Notes: generated by a model not told the origin, from the letters alone. A stretch of 18,160 bases of DNA from CAZWUZ01 sp964637655 [NCBI: uncultured bacterium] (GCA_964637655.1 CAZWUZ010000027.1:2316-20475), one strand, 5' to 3'; positions 7,716 through 15,389 are shown, counted from the stretch's first letter. A program made the numbers and translations.

Positions 7716-8427
7716 GCGATTCCAGTCCACAGCGTTCCAGCAGTGTCGTATCGGCAAACACCTGTGCCGTCGGCCCGTCTGCCGCCACCTGCCCGCTCTC
7801 CAGCACCACGGTGCGCGCACAGAGTTCACGCACCAGCGCCAGATCGTGCGTGGCGATGATGCGCGTATGGGTGAACCCCGCGAGCAGGCGCAGCACCCGC
7901 CGCCGCGCGCGCGGGTCGAGGAACGACGTCGGCTCATCGAGCACGAGGATGTCGGGTTGCAGGGCGAGCACCGCGGCAATGGCAGCCCCGCGCTTTTCCC
8001 CCGCCGAAAGGCGGTAGGGGGCGCGCCCGGCAAGATGCTCCTCACCCACCGCCGCCAGTGCCTGTCGCACGCGCGTCTGCACTTCCTCCTCCGGCAGTTC
8101 GAGGTTGCGCGGCCCGAAGGCGACATCCTCACCGACGGTCGGCATGAACAGCTGGTCGTCGGGGTCCTGCAGCACCATGCCGACCGTGCGCCGCACGGTG
8201 GTCAGCGTGGCGGGAGTGACGGGGACATCGCCGACCCGCACCTCACCCGCGTCCGGCAGCAGCCAGCCGTTGAGCAGCTGCAGCAGCGTCGATTTGCCCG
8301 CCCCGTTGGCCCCGACCAGCGCCACCGCCTCGCCGTGGGTGATGCGCAGCGACACATCCTGCAGGGCAGACGGGCCGTCAGGGTAGCGGTAGGAAACGCC
8401 GCGCAATTCGACGAGATGATGGCTCAT
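7708..8427 (-). CDS. cbiO: Energy-coupling-factor ATPase for Ni/Co uptake
   Basis: A 239-aa ATP-binding subunit that powers the CbiMQO-type transporter on the cytoplasmic face of the inner membrane. Motifs: Walker A GANGAGKS (39-46), Q-loop at Q87 in VLQDPDDQLF, ABC signature LSAGEKRG (140-147), Walker B ILVLDEPT (160-167), and the switch His in IIATHD (H194). The QDPDDQLF sequence is characteristic of energy-coupling-factor ATPases. Its ATG overlaps the cbiQ stop as ATGA. It is the last gene of the nikR-cbiMN-cbiQ-cbiO operon. The ABC signature is LSAGEKRGA, where many ECF ATPases have LSGGQKRR; it should remain functional. Confidence 0.93.
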   Translation of the reverse strand: MSHHLVELRGVSYRYPDGPSALQDVSLRITHGEAVALVGANGAGKSTLLQLLNGWLLPDAGEVRVGDVPVTPATLTTVRRTVGMVLQDPDDQLFMPTVGEDVAFGPRNLELPEEEVQTRVRQALAAVGEEHLAGRAPYRLSAGEKRGAAIAAVLALQPDILVLDEPTSFLDPRARRRVLRLLAGFTHTRIIATHDLALVRELCARTVVLESGQVAADGPTAQVFADTTLLERCGLESLD

Positions 8428-9224
8428 ACCAGCCCCCCCGCACGCAGCAGGGCCGGCCAGTCAGCCAGCCGCAGCAGCAACACGACGGCCAGCGCCACCA
8501 GGGTCGCCGCAGTATCGCGGCGGGTCCAGGATAAATCCCGCATCAGGCGCACGGTGCCGTCGAAGCCGCGACTGCGCATCGCGTAATGCACGCGCGCGGC
8601 GCGGTCGATGCTGCGCAGCAGCAGTTGTGCCAGCAACGCCGCCGCCGTGCGCAGCGTCAGCGGCCGGCCCGCGCTGCGCAGCGCACAGGCCCCGCGCAGT
8701 TTTGCCAGCTGTTCCATCAGCAGGAAGAGATAGCGGTAGAGCATGAGCAGCTGCACCACGAACACGCGCGGCACGCCCAGCACGGCCAGCGCGCGCGCCA
8801 GCGGATTGATGCCGGTGGTCGCCACCAGCACGGTCGCGGCCGCCACGCAAAGCGCCGCGCGCAGCAGCAGCGCCATGCCCGTCAGCATCCCAACGGTCAC
8901 CGTCAGACCGCCGGGGCGCGCCACCACCGTGCGGTCGAACCAGGCATTGCTCAGCGCCATGAGCAGCACGAACGGCAGCACCCAGAGGATGCGGGTCAGC
9001 AGATAGCGCAGCGGGATGCGCGCCGCGTACGCGACAGCACCCGGGAGCACCGCCAGCGGCAGCAGCGGTCCCACCGCGTCAGCGGGGAGCGACAGCACGG
9101 CGAGGATATACGCCAGTGCCAGCAGCAGTTTGCCGCGCGCGTCGAGCGCATGGATGACGCTCTGCTGCCCCGCGAAACGGTCGAGCCGCCCCAGTTCCGC
9201 CAATGCGGCTGCCGGTGACTGCAT
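8424..9224 (-). CDS. cbiQ: ECF transporter transmembrane subunit for Ni/Co uptake
   Basis: A 266-aa integral membrane scaffold linking the metal-binding CbiM to the CbiO ATPase. It has hydrophobic segments around residues 30-75, 80-100, 110-135, 150-175 and near the C-terminus. The cytoplasmic coupling motif AMRSRGF lies near residue 222, as in the T-component family. The start is taken as the ATG at 9222-9224, five bases after the cbiM stop, because the upstream frame (Arg/Gly-rich, overlapping cbiM) looks non-coding and the protein from MQSPAAALAELGRLDRFA has the expected length. The SD sequence is weak, so translational coupling to cbiM is likely. It overlaps cbiO by 4 bp. Confidence 0.9.
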   Translation of the reverse strand: MQSPAAALAELGRLDRFAGQQSVIHALDARGKLLLALAYILAVLSLPADAVGPLLPLAVLPGAVAYAARIPLRYLLTRILWVLPFVLLMALSNAWFDRTVVARPGGLTVTVGMLTGMALLLRAALCVAAATVLVATTGINPLARALAVLGVPRVFVVQLLMLYRYLFLLMEQLAKLRGACALRSAGRPLTLRTAAALLAQLLLRSIDRAARVHYAMRSRGFDGTVRLMRDLSWTRRDTAATLVALAVVLLLRLADWPALLRAGGLV

Positions 9225-9229
9225 GGGTC

Positions 9230-10234
9230 TTAAGCCGTTGCCGGCGCCTTGCGGCGCAGCAGGTACGCCGCACCGCCGGCGACGAGCAGCGTCACCAGCG
9301 CCCCCAGCAGGCCGGCCACCGTCGTGCCGGGGTCGACTGCAGGCCACGCAGGCACCGCTTCCGCTGCCGCTGCCTCGCCGGCAGGAAACGCGTAATCAGG
9401 CATCAGCGCTACCCGTTCCTGCGCCATCCCCGCCGCGGCATGCAGCGTGCCGGCGCTGTCGAGTTCTGCTGTGCCGGCAGTGCGCTCCATCGCCCACTCC
9501 AGCCCGTCAGGATGGCCCGAGGCAAACCATGCGACGAGGCCACCGCAGAACATGGCGGCCAGCAGCAGGCCAACCAGCACCGGTCGCACCGACCCGGTCA
9601 GCGACGCCCCGGTCAGCAGTTCCGGCCGGGCGCGGTAAATCAGCGCCAGCACCGCCGCGGTGGCCAGGCCCTCGACCAGCCCGATGGCCAGGTGGATGGG
9701 CTGCATCAGCAGCAGGAAATGGACGAAGGGGAGCGCGGTAATGCCCGACAGTTTCGTCTGCAGCACCACCCCGAGCGCGCCGAGTTGCAGCCCGAGCACC
9801 ACCCCGAGCACCGTCGCCAGTCCGCGCCAGCGCCCCGCCTGTGCCAGCGGGCGCCACAGCAGCGGGTAGATGACGAAGCAGGGCCAGAACCCCAGGTTGA
9901 ACAGGTTGCAGCCGTAGGCGAGCAGGCCGCCGTCGGCAAAGAGCAGCGCCTGCACCGCCAGCACCGCCGCCAGCGCAACGAACGCCGCATGCGGCCCGAG
10001 CAGCGCCGCCAGCAGCAGCCCGCCACCGATATGCCCGCTCGACCCCGTCAGCGGGATGGTGAAGTTGAGCATCTGCCCGGCGAAAACGAAAGCGCCGGTG
10101 ACACCCATCAGCGGTACGAGCCGGTCATCCGCCGCCCGCGCGACACGCCGGGCGCTGTGTGCCAGCAGTCCCGCACTGACCGCGGTCATCGTCAGCCCGA
10201 CCGCAGGTGAAACGAGTGCGTCAGCCATGTGCAT
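9230..10234 (-). CDS. CbiM-type metal-binding subunit fused to a PDGLE/CbiN-like domain
   Basis: A 334-aa substrate-specific membrane component of a Ni/Co ECF importer (a CbiMN or NikMN fusion). The N-terminus [10 protein letters not shown] carries the invariant His2, which with the amino terminus and a second His (H68 in GSSGHIGGG) forms the metal site known from CbiM/NikM structures. About six transmembrane segments follow to residue 210. After a further membrane helix, a periplasmic segment contains GHPDGLEW, the PDGLE motif of CbiN-like partners, and a C-terminal helix anchors the chain. GGAGG lies eight bases before the ATG. The first 14 bases overlap the end of nikR. Nickel is favoured over cobalt because of the adjoining NikR; sequence alone cannot decide. 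Confidence 0.92.
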   Translation of the reverse strand: MHMADALVSPAVGLTMTAVSAGLLAHSARRVARAADDRLVPLMGVTGAFVFAGQMLNFTIPLTGSSGHIGGGLLLAALLGPHAAFVALAAVLAVQALLFADGGLLAYGCNLFNLGFWPCFVIYPLLWRPLAQAGRWRGLATVLGVVLGLQLGALGVVLQTKLSGITALPFVHFLLLMQPIHLAIGLVEGLATAAVLALIYRARPELLTGASLTGSVRPVLVGLLLAAMFCGGLVAWFASGHPDGLEWAMERTAGTAELDSAGTLHAAAGMAQERVALMPDYAFPAGEAAAAEAVPAWPAVDPGTTVAGLLGALVTLLVAGGAAYLLRRKAPATA

Positions 10235-10676
10235 GATGCTTCCCTCCGGGTATATGTGTGTGCCGGCGCCGGGCGGGAGCGGCCGCCATGGTCAGCACGC
10301 TGACCTGCACCGCCTTCACCGACTTGAGTTTCGTCACTAAGCGGCCGATGGCCGTCTCCGTCCCGCGCACCACCACCAGTTCGAGGCAGTGGTCGTGATC
10401 GAGGTGGATATGCTGGGTGGCCACCACGAGATCGCCGAAATCGTGCTGGATGGCCATCAGCCGACGCACCGTGCCGCTGCGGTGATGGTCGTAGAGCAGC
10501 CCGACCGCCCCCGCCACCGTGCCGCCCGCCTGCTGCTCCTGCCGGGTCAGCGCCCCCGTAATCAGCGCCTTGACCGCCTCCGACCGCGTCGGGTACCCTT
10601 CGCGCGCCACCAGGTTATCGAACCGCGCAAAAAGCTGCTCATCCAGCGAGACCGTAAACCGTGCCGTCGTGCCCAT
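10221..10676 (-). CDS. nikR: Nickel-responsive transcriptional regulator NikR
   Basis: A 151-aa repressor with an N-terminal ribbon-helix-helix DNA-binding domain (about 4-45; [15 protein letters not shown], then RSEAVKALI) and a C-terminal ACT-like nickel-binding domain. The high-affinity nickel ligands match E. coli NikR H76, H87, H89 and C95, here H78, H89, H91 and C97 in [21 protein letters not shown]. The ATG at 10674-10676 is used because GGAGG lies seven bases upstream and this gives the usual N-terminus; an ATG 39 bases earlier would add a non-homologous basic extension. It is the first gene of the importer operon and should repress it when nickel is abundant. A putative operator overlaps its promoter. 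Confidence 0.94.
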   Translation of the reverse strand: MGTTARFTVSLDEQLFARFDNLVAREGYPTRSEAVKALITGALTRQEQQAGGTVAGAVGLLYDHHRSGTVRRLMAIQHDFGDLVVATQHIHLDHDHCLELVVVRGTETAIGRLVTKLKSVKAVQVSVLTMAAAPARRRHTHIPGGKHHAHG

Positions 10677-10690
10677 GCGCCCGCCTCCTC

Positions 10691-10717
10691 GTATTACTTT
10701 TTTATTTTTCCTCATAT
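10691..10717. promoter_or_regulatory. Candidate NikR operator over the nikR promoter
   Basis: On the minus strand ATATGA, 15 bases, TAATAC. The E. coli NikR site is GTATGA-N16-TCATAC, so each half-site has one mismatch and the spacing is one base shorter. It overlaps the -10 box and transcript start of nikR, where a repressor would block transcription. The stretch is much more AT-rich than its surroundings. This is suggestive only. Confidence 0.4.
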
Positions 10718-10740
10718 CATGCCCCGTGGGGGGCTGTCAA
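10711..10740 (-). promoter_or_regulatory. Promoter of the nikR-cbiMN-cbiQ-cbiO operon
   Basis: On the minus strand a perfect TTGACA (10735-10740), an 18-bp spacer and TATGAG (10711-10716). The spacer contains a GCCCC/GGGGC inverted repeat (10721-10734). The -35 box lies 20 bp from the -35 box of the divergent cysD promoter. Confidence 0.55.
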
Positions 10741-10760
10741 CTGCCCGCAGCACCGGCACG

Positions 10761-10789
10761 TTGACGCTCCCCGCCACAGCAGGTAGAAT
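10761..10789 (+). promoter_or_regulatory. Promoter of cysD-cysNC, positioned for a leaderless mRNA
   Basis: TTGACG (10761-10766), a 17-bp spacer and TAGAAT (10784-10789). The same seven bases as at nagZ (GCCGCCC) separate the -10 from the ATG at 10797. The transcript should begin at or next to this codon. No Shine-Dalgarno sequence is present. Confidence 0.72.
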
Positions 10790-10796
10790 GCCGCCC

Positions 10797-11699
10797 ATGA
10801 CGTACCGCATGGCGCATCTCGACGCGCTCGAAGCCGAGAGCATCCATATCCTCCGCGAAACCGTCGCCGCGTGCGACCGCCCGGTCATGCTCTATTCCGT
10901 GGGCAAGGACTCCTCGGTCATGGTCCGCCTCGCGCAGAAGGCCTTCGCCCCCGGGCGTTTCCCCTTCCCGCTGCTGCACGTCGACACCGCGCTCAAGTTC
11001 CCGGCGATGTACGCGTTCCGCGACCGCATGGTGCGCGACCTCGGGGCGCAGCTGCTCATCCACCGCCACCCGTCCGGGGTGGACGGGAGCGTGCGCCCGT
11101 GGCGGCAGGGAACCGTCACCTGCTGCGCCGCGCTCAAGACGCGCGCGCTGCTCGACGCGCTCGCCGCGGGCGGGTTCGACGCCGCTTTCGGCGGCGCCCG
11201 CCGCGAGGAGGAACGCTCGCGCGCCAAGGAGCGCATCTTCTCCTTCCGCGACGCGCACGGGCAGTGGGACCCGAAGAACCAGCGCCCCGAGCTCTGGTCG
11301 CTGTACAATACCCGCCATAACCCCGGCGAATCGCTGCGCGTCTTCCCGCTCAGCAACTGGACGGAACTCGACGTCTGGCACTACATCCACCGCGAACAGA
11401 TCCCCGTGGTGCCGATGTACTTCGCGCGCCGGCAGCCGATGGTGGTCCGCGGCGAGCAGCTCATCCCCGTGCATCCCGACCTGCCGCTGCAGCCCGGGGA
11501 GCAGCCGCAGGAGGTGTGCTGCCGCTTCCGCACGCTCGGCTGCTGGCCCTGCACGGGCGCGGTCCGCTCCACCGCCGCCGACATTCCGGCCATCATCGCC
11601 GAACTGGTCGCCGCCCGCCATTCCGAGCGCATTACCCGCATCATCGACCATGACACCGACGGCTCGATGGAACAGAAAAAACTGGAAGGATACTTTTAA
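10797..11699 (+). CDS. cysD: Sulfate adenylyltransferase subunit 2 with extra CC/CxxC cysteines
   Basis: A 300-aa PP-loop catalytic subunit of ATP sulfurylase, making APS from sulfate and ATP with the GTPase CysN. Diagnostic segments: [11 protein letters not shown], the PP-loop [55 protein letters not shown], and the terminal EGYF. The length equals that of E. coli CysD. The ATG at 10797 is chosen because the promoter -10 ends eight bases before it. An in-frame ATG at 10788 overlaps the -10 box and should not be transcribed. Unusual features are C109-C110 (E. coli has no Cys there), C241-C242 and C249-W-P-C252. CC plus GCxPCT is the [4Fe-4S] ligand pattern of APS reductases in the same superfamily. 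It is co-translated with cysNC (TAATG overlap). Confidence 0.93.
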   Translation: MTYRMAHLDALEAESIHILRETVAACDRPVMLYSVGKDSSVMVRLAQKAFAPGRFPFPLLHVDTALKFPAMYAFRDRMVRDLGAQLLIHRHPSGVDGSVRPWRQGTVTCCAALKTRALLDALAAGGFDAAFGGARREEERSRAKERIFSFRDAHGQWDPKNQRPELWSLYNTRHNPGESLRVFPLSNWTELDVWHYIHREQIPVVPMYFARRQPMVVRGEQLIPVHPDLPLQPGEQPQEVCCRFRTLGCWPCTGAVRSTAADIPAIIAELVAARHSERITRIIDHDTDGSMEQKKLEGYF

Positions 11700-13693
11700 T
11701 GGCCGGCAGAAAACCCGCCGGCAGCCGCAGGCGACCGCCAGCGTCAAGCCGGGCCGGCAGGAAGACCGCCGGCAGCCGCGGGGCGCCTGACAGCAACACC
11801 TTCCTCGCGCAGGACGCCGCCAAAGACCTGCTGCGTTTCTGCACCGCGGGGAGCGTCGACGACGGCAAGTCGACACTCATCGGGCGGCTGCTGTATGACA
11901 GCAAACTGGTCTGCGAGGACCATCTCGGGGCGCTGCAGCGCGACTCGGCGCAGCGGGGGAGCGTGGCGGGCGGCATCGACTACGCGCTGCTGCTCGACGG
12001 GCTGCGTGCCGAGCGCGAGTCGAACATCACCATCGACGTCGCCTACCGCTACTTCGCCACGCCCCGCCGCAAGTTCATCATCGCCGACACCCCCGGTCAC
12101 GAGCAGTACACGCGCAACATGGTGACGGGGGCGTCGACCAGCGACGCGGCGGTGGTGCTCGTCGATGCGCAGGCGGGGGTCGTCACCCAGACCCGCCGCC
12201 ACCTCTTTCTCATGTCGCTGCTCGGGTTGCGGCATGTGATCGTCGCGGTCAACAAGATGGACCTCGTCGGCTATGCCGAGGCGCCCTTCCGCGCCATCGT
12301 CGCCGAACTGCTCGACTTCGCCCAGCGGCTCGATATCCCCGGGCTGTCGTTTATCCCGGTCGCCGCGCTGCACGGGGAGAATATCACGCAGCCGTCAGCG
12401 CTCCTCCCCTGGTACCAGGGCCCGACGCTGCTCGCCGCGCTCGAATCCCTGCCGCTGACCGGCACGCGCAACTTCACCGACCTGCGCTTCCCCGTGCAGC
12501 TCGTGCTGCGCCCGCATCAGAATTTCCGCGGCTATGCCGGCACCGTCGCCTCGGGCATCATCCGCCGCGGCGACGAGATCATGGTCCTCCCCTCGGGGCA
12601 GCGCAGCACCGTCGCGGACATCCACGGGCCGCAGGGCAAACTCGCCGAGGCCTTCGCCGGGCAGGCCGTGACGGTGACGCTCACCGATGAACGCGACGTC
12701 AGCCGCGGCTGCATGCTGGTGCGCCCGCTCAATGTCCCGCAGGTCACCACCGCCTGCGAGGCGCTGCTCGTCTGGCTGGCGGAAACACCGCTGCGCGTCG
12801 GTGCGCAGTACCTCATCAAACACACGACCAGTACCGTGCCGGGCGAAATCGCCGCGCTGCGCTATGCCATCGACGTCAACACCCTGCACCGCCGCGATGC
12901 CGCCACGCTCGGGCTCAATGACATCGGGCGCGTCGCCATGCGCTTTACCCGCCCGCTCTTCACCGACCCGTACGCGCGCAACCGCGCCACCGGCGCCTTC
13001 ATCGTCATCGACCGCGCCACCAATGCCACCGTCGGGGCGGGCATGGTGCTCGACCGCCCGGTCAACCGGCTGCAGCCGACCGCGCCCCTCCCGGGCGCAC
13101 CGCGCAGCGGCCCGCTGCCCGACGTCGGCGGCATTGCCACTGCCGAGCGCGCGCGGCGCCTCGGACAGCAGCCCTGCACGCTCTGGCTCACCGGACTGCC
13201 GCGCTCGGGCAAGACCCCGCTCGCCGTGGCGCTCGAACGCGCGCTCTTCGACCTCGGGTATACCCCGCACCTGCTGGCCGGCAGCGCCCTGCGCCGCACC
13301 CTGGCCGCCGACCTCGGTTTTACCGCTGATGACCGCCGCGAGAACGTGCGCCGCGGCGCCGCGCTCGCCCGCTACTGCAACGACCTCGGGCTCATCACCC
13401 TCGCCGTCTTCGCCTCGCCGTATGCCGCCGACCGCACCGCCGCGAAAGCCGCCATCGGCGCGGAACGTTTTCTCGAGGTCCACTGTAATGCCCCGCGCGC
13501 GGTATGCGCGCAGCGCGACCCGGAACTCTATGCCCGCGCGGAGCGCGGTGAGGTGGAGGAATTTACCGGGATTTCGTCGCCCTACGAACCGCCCGCCGCG
13601 CCCGACTTCGTCTTTGCCGTCCACGAACAATCCGTGGACACCGCCGTCGCCGCGCTGCTCGAACTCCTGCGCACGCGCGGCTTCATCAGCTGA
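11699..13693 (+). CDS. cysNC: ATP sulfurylase GTPase fused to a degenerate APS kinase domain
   Basis: A 664-aa fusion. Residues 1-30 are a basic Arg/Lys/Gly/Ala tail. The CysN part (about 40-470) is an EF-Tu-like GTPase with G1 GSVDDGKS (51-58), G3 DTPGH (130-134), G4 NKMD (185-188), and two beta-barrel domains. It drives APS synthesis with CysD. The C-terminal CysC-like part (about 490-664) keeps a P-loop GLPRSGKT (499-506), DLGFTADDRRENVRR, and FTGISSPYE. However, the DGDN motif is replaced by AGSA (527-530), SPYR by SPYA (A576), and the K and G of DPKGLY are missing. PAPS formation is therefore doubtful. The start is supported by GGAAGGA eight bases upstream and by TAATG coupling to cysD. 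A bidirectional terminator follows. Confidence 0.92.
   Translation: MAGRKPAGSRRRPPASSRAGRKTAGSRGAPDSNTFLAQDAAKDLLRFCTAGSVDDGKSTLIGRLLYDSKLVCEDHLGALQRDSAQRGSVAGGIDYALLLDGLRAERESNITIDVAYRYFATPRRKFIIADTPGHEQYTRNMVTGASTSDAAVVLVDAQAGVVTQTRRHLFLMSLLGLRHVIVAVNKMDLVGYAEAPFRAIVAELLDFAQRLDIPGLSFIPVAALHGENITQPSALLPWYQGPTLLAALESLPLTGTRNFTDLRFPVQLVLRPHQNFRGYAGTVASGIIRRGDEIMVLPSGQRSTVADIHGPQGKLAEAFAGQAVTVTLTDERDVSRGCMLVRPLNVPQVTTACEALLVWLAETPLRVGAQYLIKHTTSTVPGEIAALRYAIDVNTLHRRDAATLGLNDIGRVAMRFTRPLFTDPYARNRATGAFIVIDRATNATVGAGMVLDRPVNRLQPTAPLPGAPRSGPLPDVGGIATAERARRLGQQPCTLWLTGLPRSGKTPLAVALERALFDLGYTPHLLAGSALRRTLAADLGFTADDRRENVRRGAALARYCNDLGLITLAVFASPYAADRTAAKAAIGAERFLEVHCNAPRAVCAQRDPELYARAERGEVEEFTGISSPYEPPAAPDFVFAVHEQSVDTAVAALLELLRTRGFIS
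11702..11779 (+). repeat. In-frame duplicated 27-bp segment encoding the basic tail of CysNC
   Basis: Two 27-bp copies (11702-11728 and 11753-11779), 24 of 27 bases identical, encode AGRKPAGSR and AGRKTAGSR. The period is 51 bp. Four copies of CCGGCAG fall in this 78-bp stretch. It lies wholly within the CysNC N-terminal extension. Confidence 0.8.
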
Positions 13694-13708
13694 CCGCCCG
13701 TAGCTCAC

Positions 13709-13741
13709 AAAAAACCCGGGGGCGGATTTCCCCCGGGCTTT
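13709..13741. terminator. Bidirectional terminator between cysNC and the amidohydrolase
   Basis: A perfect 8-bp all-GC stem (13715-13722 with 13730-13737) with a seven-base loop. On the minus strand it is followed by TTTTTTG (strong, for the amidohydrolase). On the plus strand it is followed by CTTTG (weaker, for cysNC). It sits centrally between the two convergent stops. Confidence 0.88.
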
Positions 13742-13758
13742 GCTGTCTGCTGCTGCGG

Positions 13759-15288
13759 TCAGCGCTTGCGCGGCGCCTTGCGCGCGGGTTTCTTCACCGC
13801 GCACTTCTTCGGGGCGCCCGTACCGCACACCGTGCCGACCTTCTGCTTGTAGGCGATGACCAGTTCCGCCAGTTCGCTCACCTGCGCCTTGATCTTCTCC
13901 GCGTCCAGCGTCGGGTAGCGGTAATCGTCGCGGACGAGCACGCCGTTGGCCACAACGTAGCGCGCTTCGTTGCCGTTGCTCGCCCAGATCAGGTTTTCCA
14001 CCACGTTATCGAGGCGCGTCGGGGTCATGTTCGCCCCGCGCGTGTCAATCAGCACCACGCTGGCGTCACGTCCCTGTTCCAGCGTGCCGCAGTTGAGCCC
14101 GAGGATGCGCGCGGGGATGCGCGTGATCATCTCCAGCACCTGCTGCGCCGGCAGCAGTGACGCGTCCTGGTGCAGCGCCTTCTGGTACTGCGAGGCGAGA
14201 CGTGCCGCCCCGAGAATGTTCTGGTTGTCCGCGCTCCCCGAGCCGTCAGTCGAGATGGCAACATCGATTCCCTGCTTGAGCATGTCGATGACCGGGGGCA
14301 TGCCCGAGCCGAGGATGGTGTTGGCCAGCGGGTTGTGCACCACCTTGGCCCGGCGTTTCGCCAGCAGCTTGAGGTCGTTGGGCGTGCAGTTGACCTGGTG
14401 GGCGAGCACCGTGCGGTCGTCGAGGATGCCGATACGGTCGAAGTACTCGACCGGGGTCTCCCCGTACTCCTTGCGGAACCACGCCGTGGTGCGCGGCTCC
14501 TCGGCGGAATGGATATGCAGCAGTTCGTTATGGGCGCGCGCCCACGCCTTGAGCCCCTTGAGGATCTCCGGGCCGTTGGAGAAACACTGGTCGGGCCCGG
14601 GCACGAGGCGCAGGCGCGGGGTGCCACCGAACTGCGCGAACCAGTCATCCATGCGCTTGACCGCCACCGAAGCGGGAACGTCGAGGATGCGCGGGTCGTA
14701 GTTGCGGTCCTGCGACCCGACGGCGACGATCATCGTCGTGCCGGCAGCGCGGTTCGCCTCGACGATTTCCGCCACGCGGTACTTGTTGTGGTTGCAGTGA
14801 TGCACCATCGACGCGGTGATGCCGTAGGAGAGATCGTCGAGCCGCGCCTTGATATAGGTCACGTAGTTGGGTGAACAGCCGAAGCGCTTCGTCAGCGCCG
14901 CGCGGTTCTCGTTCATGTAGCCGGTGAAGAGGTTGACCGCGCCGTCGAGCCACTCGGTCAGCGGCACGTCCTTGGCCACCCCGATGAGCGGGGACTCATG
15001 GTCATGCCCGTGCGCCTTGACGAAACCGGGGAGGAGCACGCCGCGGTGTTTGACCAGGTCGCTCTCCTGCGTCACCCCCTGCCGGCCGCCGATAACCCGC
15101 AGCTGCTGCCCGTAGCGGGCCACGATATTCCTGCCGATGGCGGGGGTGTACTTCCCGCTCGCGGCGATGCGCTCGCCGTCCATGAGCACGTAGCCGTCGG
15201 CGATGCGCTCGGCCGGGCCGTTGGGGCCGTCCATCGGGAGCATGAACTCCGCGCGGATGAACAGGTACTGCCAGCGATTCTTCGTCAT
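13759..15288 (-). CDS. Metal-dependent amidohydrolase/deaminase with a basic C-terminal tail
   Basis: A 509-aa enzyme of the amidohydrolase superfamily, closest in motif pattern to the TRZ/ATZ, S-adenosylhomocysteine deaminase and SsnA-like group that hydrolytically deaminates or dechlorinates ring compounds. Metal ligands and catalytic residues: HGH in PGFVKAHGH (H93, H95), H260 and E263 in HIHSAEE, H297 in VLAHQVNC, and D348 in ISTDGSGSADNQN. The substrate cannot be assigned. The last 18 residues (APKKCAVKKPARKAPRKR) have nine Lys/Arg and lie outside the catalytic fold. AGGAG lies seven bases before the ATG, and a promoter is present further upstream. It appears monocistronic, convergent with cysNC and divergent from the small membrane-protein gene. 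No purine or nucleoside genes adjoin it to hint at the substrate. Confidence 0.85.
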   Translation of the reverse strand: MTKNRWQYLFIRAEFMLPMDGPNGPAERIADGYVLMDGERIAASGKYTPAIGRNIVARYGQQLRVIGGRQGVTQESDLVKHRGVLLPGFVKAHGHDHESPLIGVAKDVPLTEWLDGAVNLFTGYMNENRAALTKRFGCSPNYVTYIKARLDDLSYGITASMVHHCNHNKYRVAEIVEANRAAGTTMIVAVGSQDRNYDPRILDVPASVAVKRMDDWFAQFGGTPRLRLVPGPDQCFSNGPEILKGLKAWARAHNELLHIHSAEEPRTTAWFRKEYGETPVEYFDRIGILDDRTVLAHQVNCTPNDLKLLAKRRAKVVHNPLANTILGSGMPPVIDMLKQGIDVAISTDGSGSADNQNILGAARLASQYQKALHQDASLLPAQQVLEMITRIPARILGLNCGTLEQGRDASVVLIDTRGANMTPTRLDNVVENLIWASNGNEARYVVANGVLVRDDYRYPTLDAEKIKAQVSELAELVIAYKQKVGTVCGTGAPKKCAVKKPARKAPRKR

Positions 15289-15314
15289 GGTTGTTCTCCT
15301 TTATGCAGGCATAC

Positions 15315-15344
15315 AGTATACGTAATGACCGGCCGCGACGTCAA
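15315..15344 (-). promoter_or_regulatory. Promoter of the amidohydrolase gene
   Basis: On the minus strand TTGACG (15339-15344), an 18-bp spacer and TATACT (15315-15320). The expected leader is about 20 nt and contains the AAAGGAG ribosome binding site. Confidence 0.68.
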
Positions 15345-15351
15345 GCGCCGG

Positions 15352-15382
15352 TTGCGTTTTCCCGCCCAATATGTTAGATACT
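15352..15382 (+). promoter_or_regulatory. Candidate promoter of the small membrane-protein gene with a very short leader
   Basis: TTGCGT (15352-15357) then 17 bp and TAGATA (15375-15380), preceded by TG as in extended -10 promoters. Alternatively the -10 is GATACT (15377-15382) with a 19-bp spacer. The ATG at 15390 follows by nine or seven bases respectively, so the leader is zero to a few nucleotides. There is no Shine-Dalgarno sequence. It is weaker than the other promoters. Confidence 0.4.
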
Positions 15383-15389
15383 GGCAGTT

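Noticed and set aside
10389-10796. Upstream open-frame extension of cysD into the nikR gene
   Set aside because: It would overlap nikR and the divergent promoters and adds residues absent from CysD homologues.
12395-13828. 477-aa open frame on the minus strand opposite cysNC
   Set aside because: Gly/Ala/Arg/Glu-rich with no recognisable motif, antisense to a gene with intact GTPase motifs; it also crosses the terminator.
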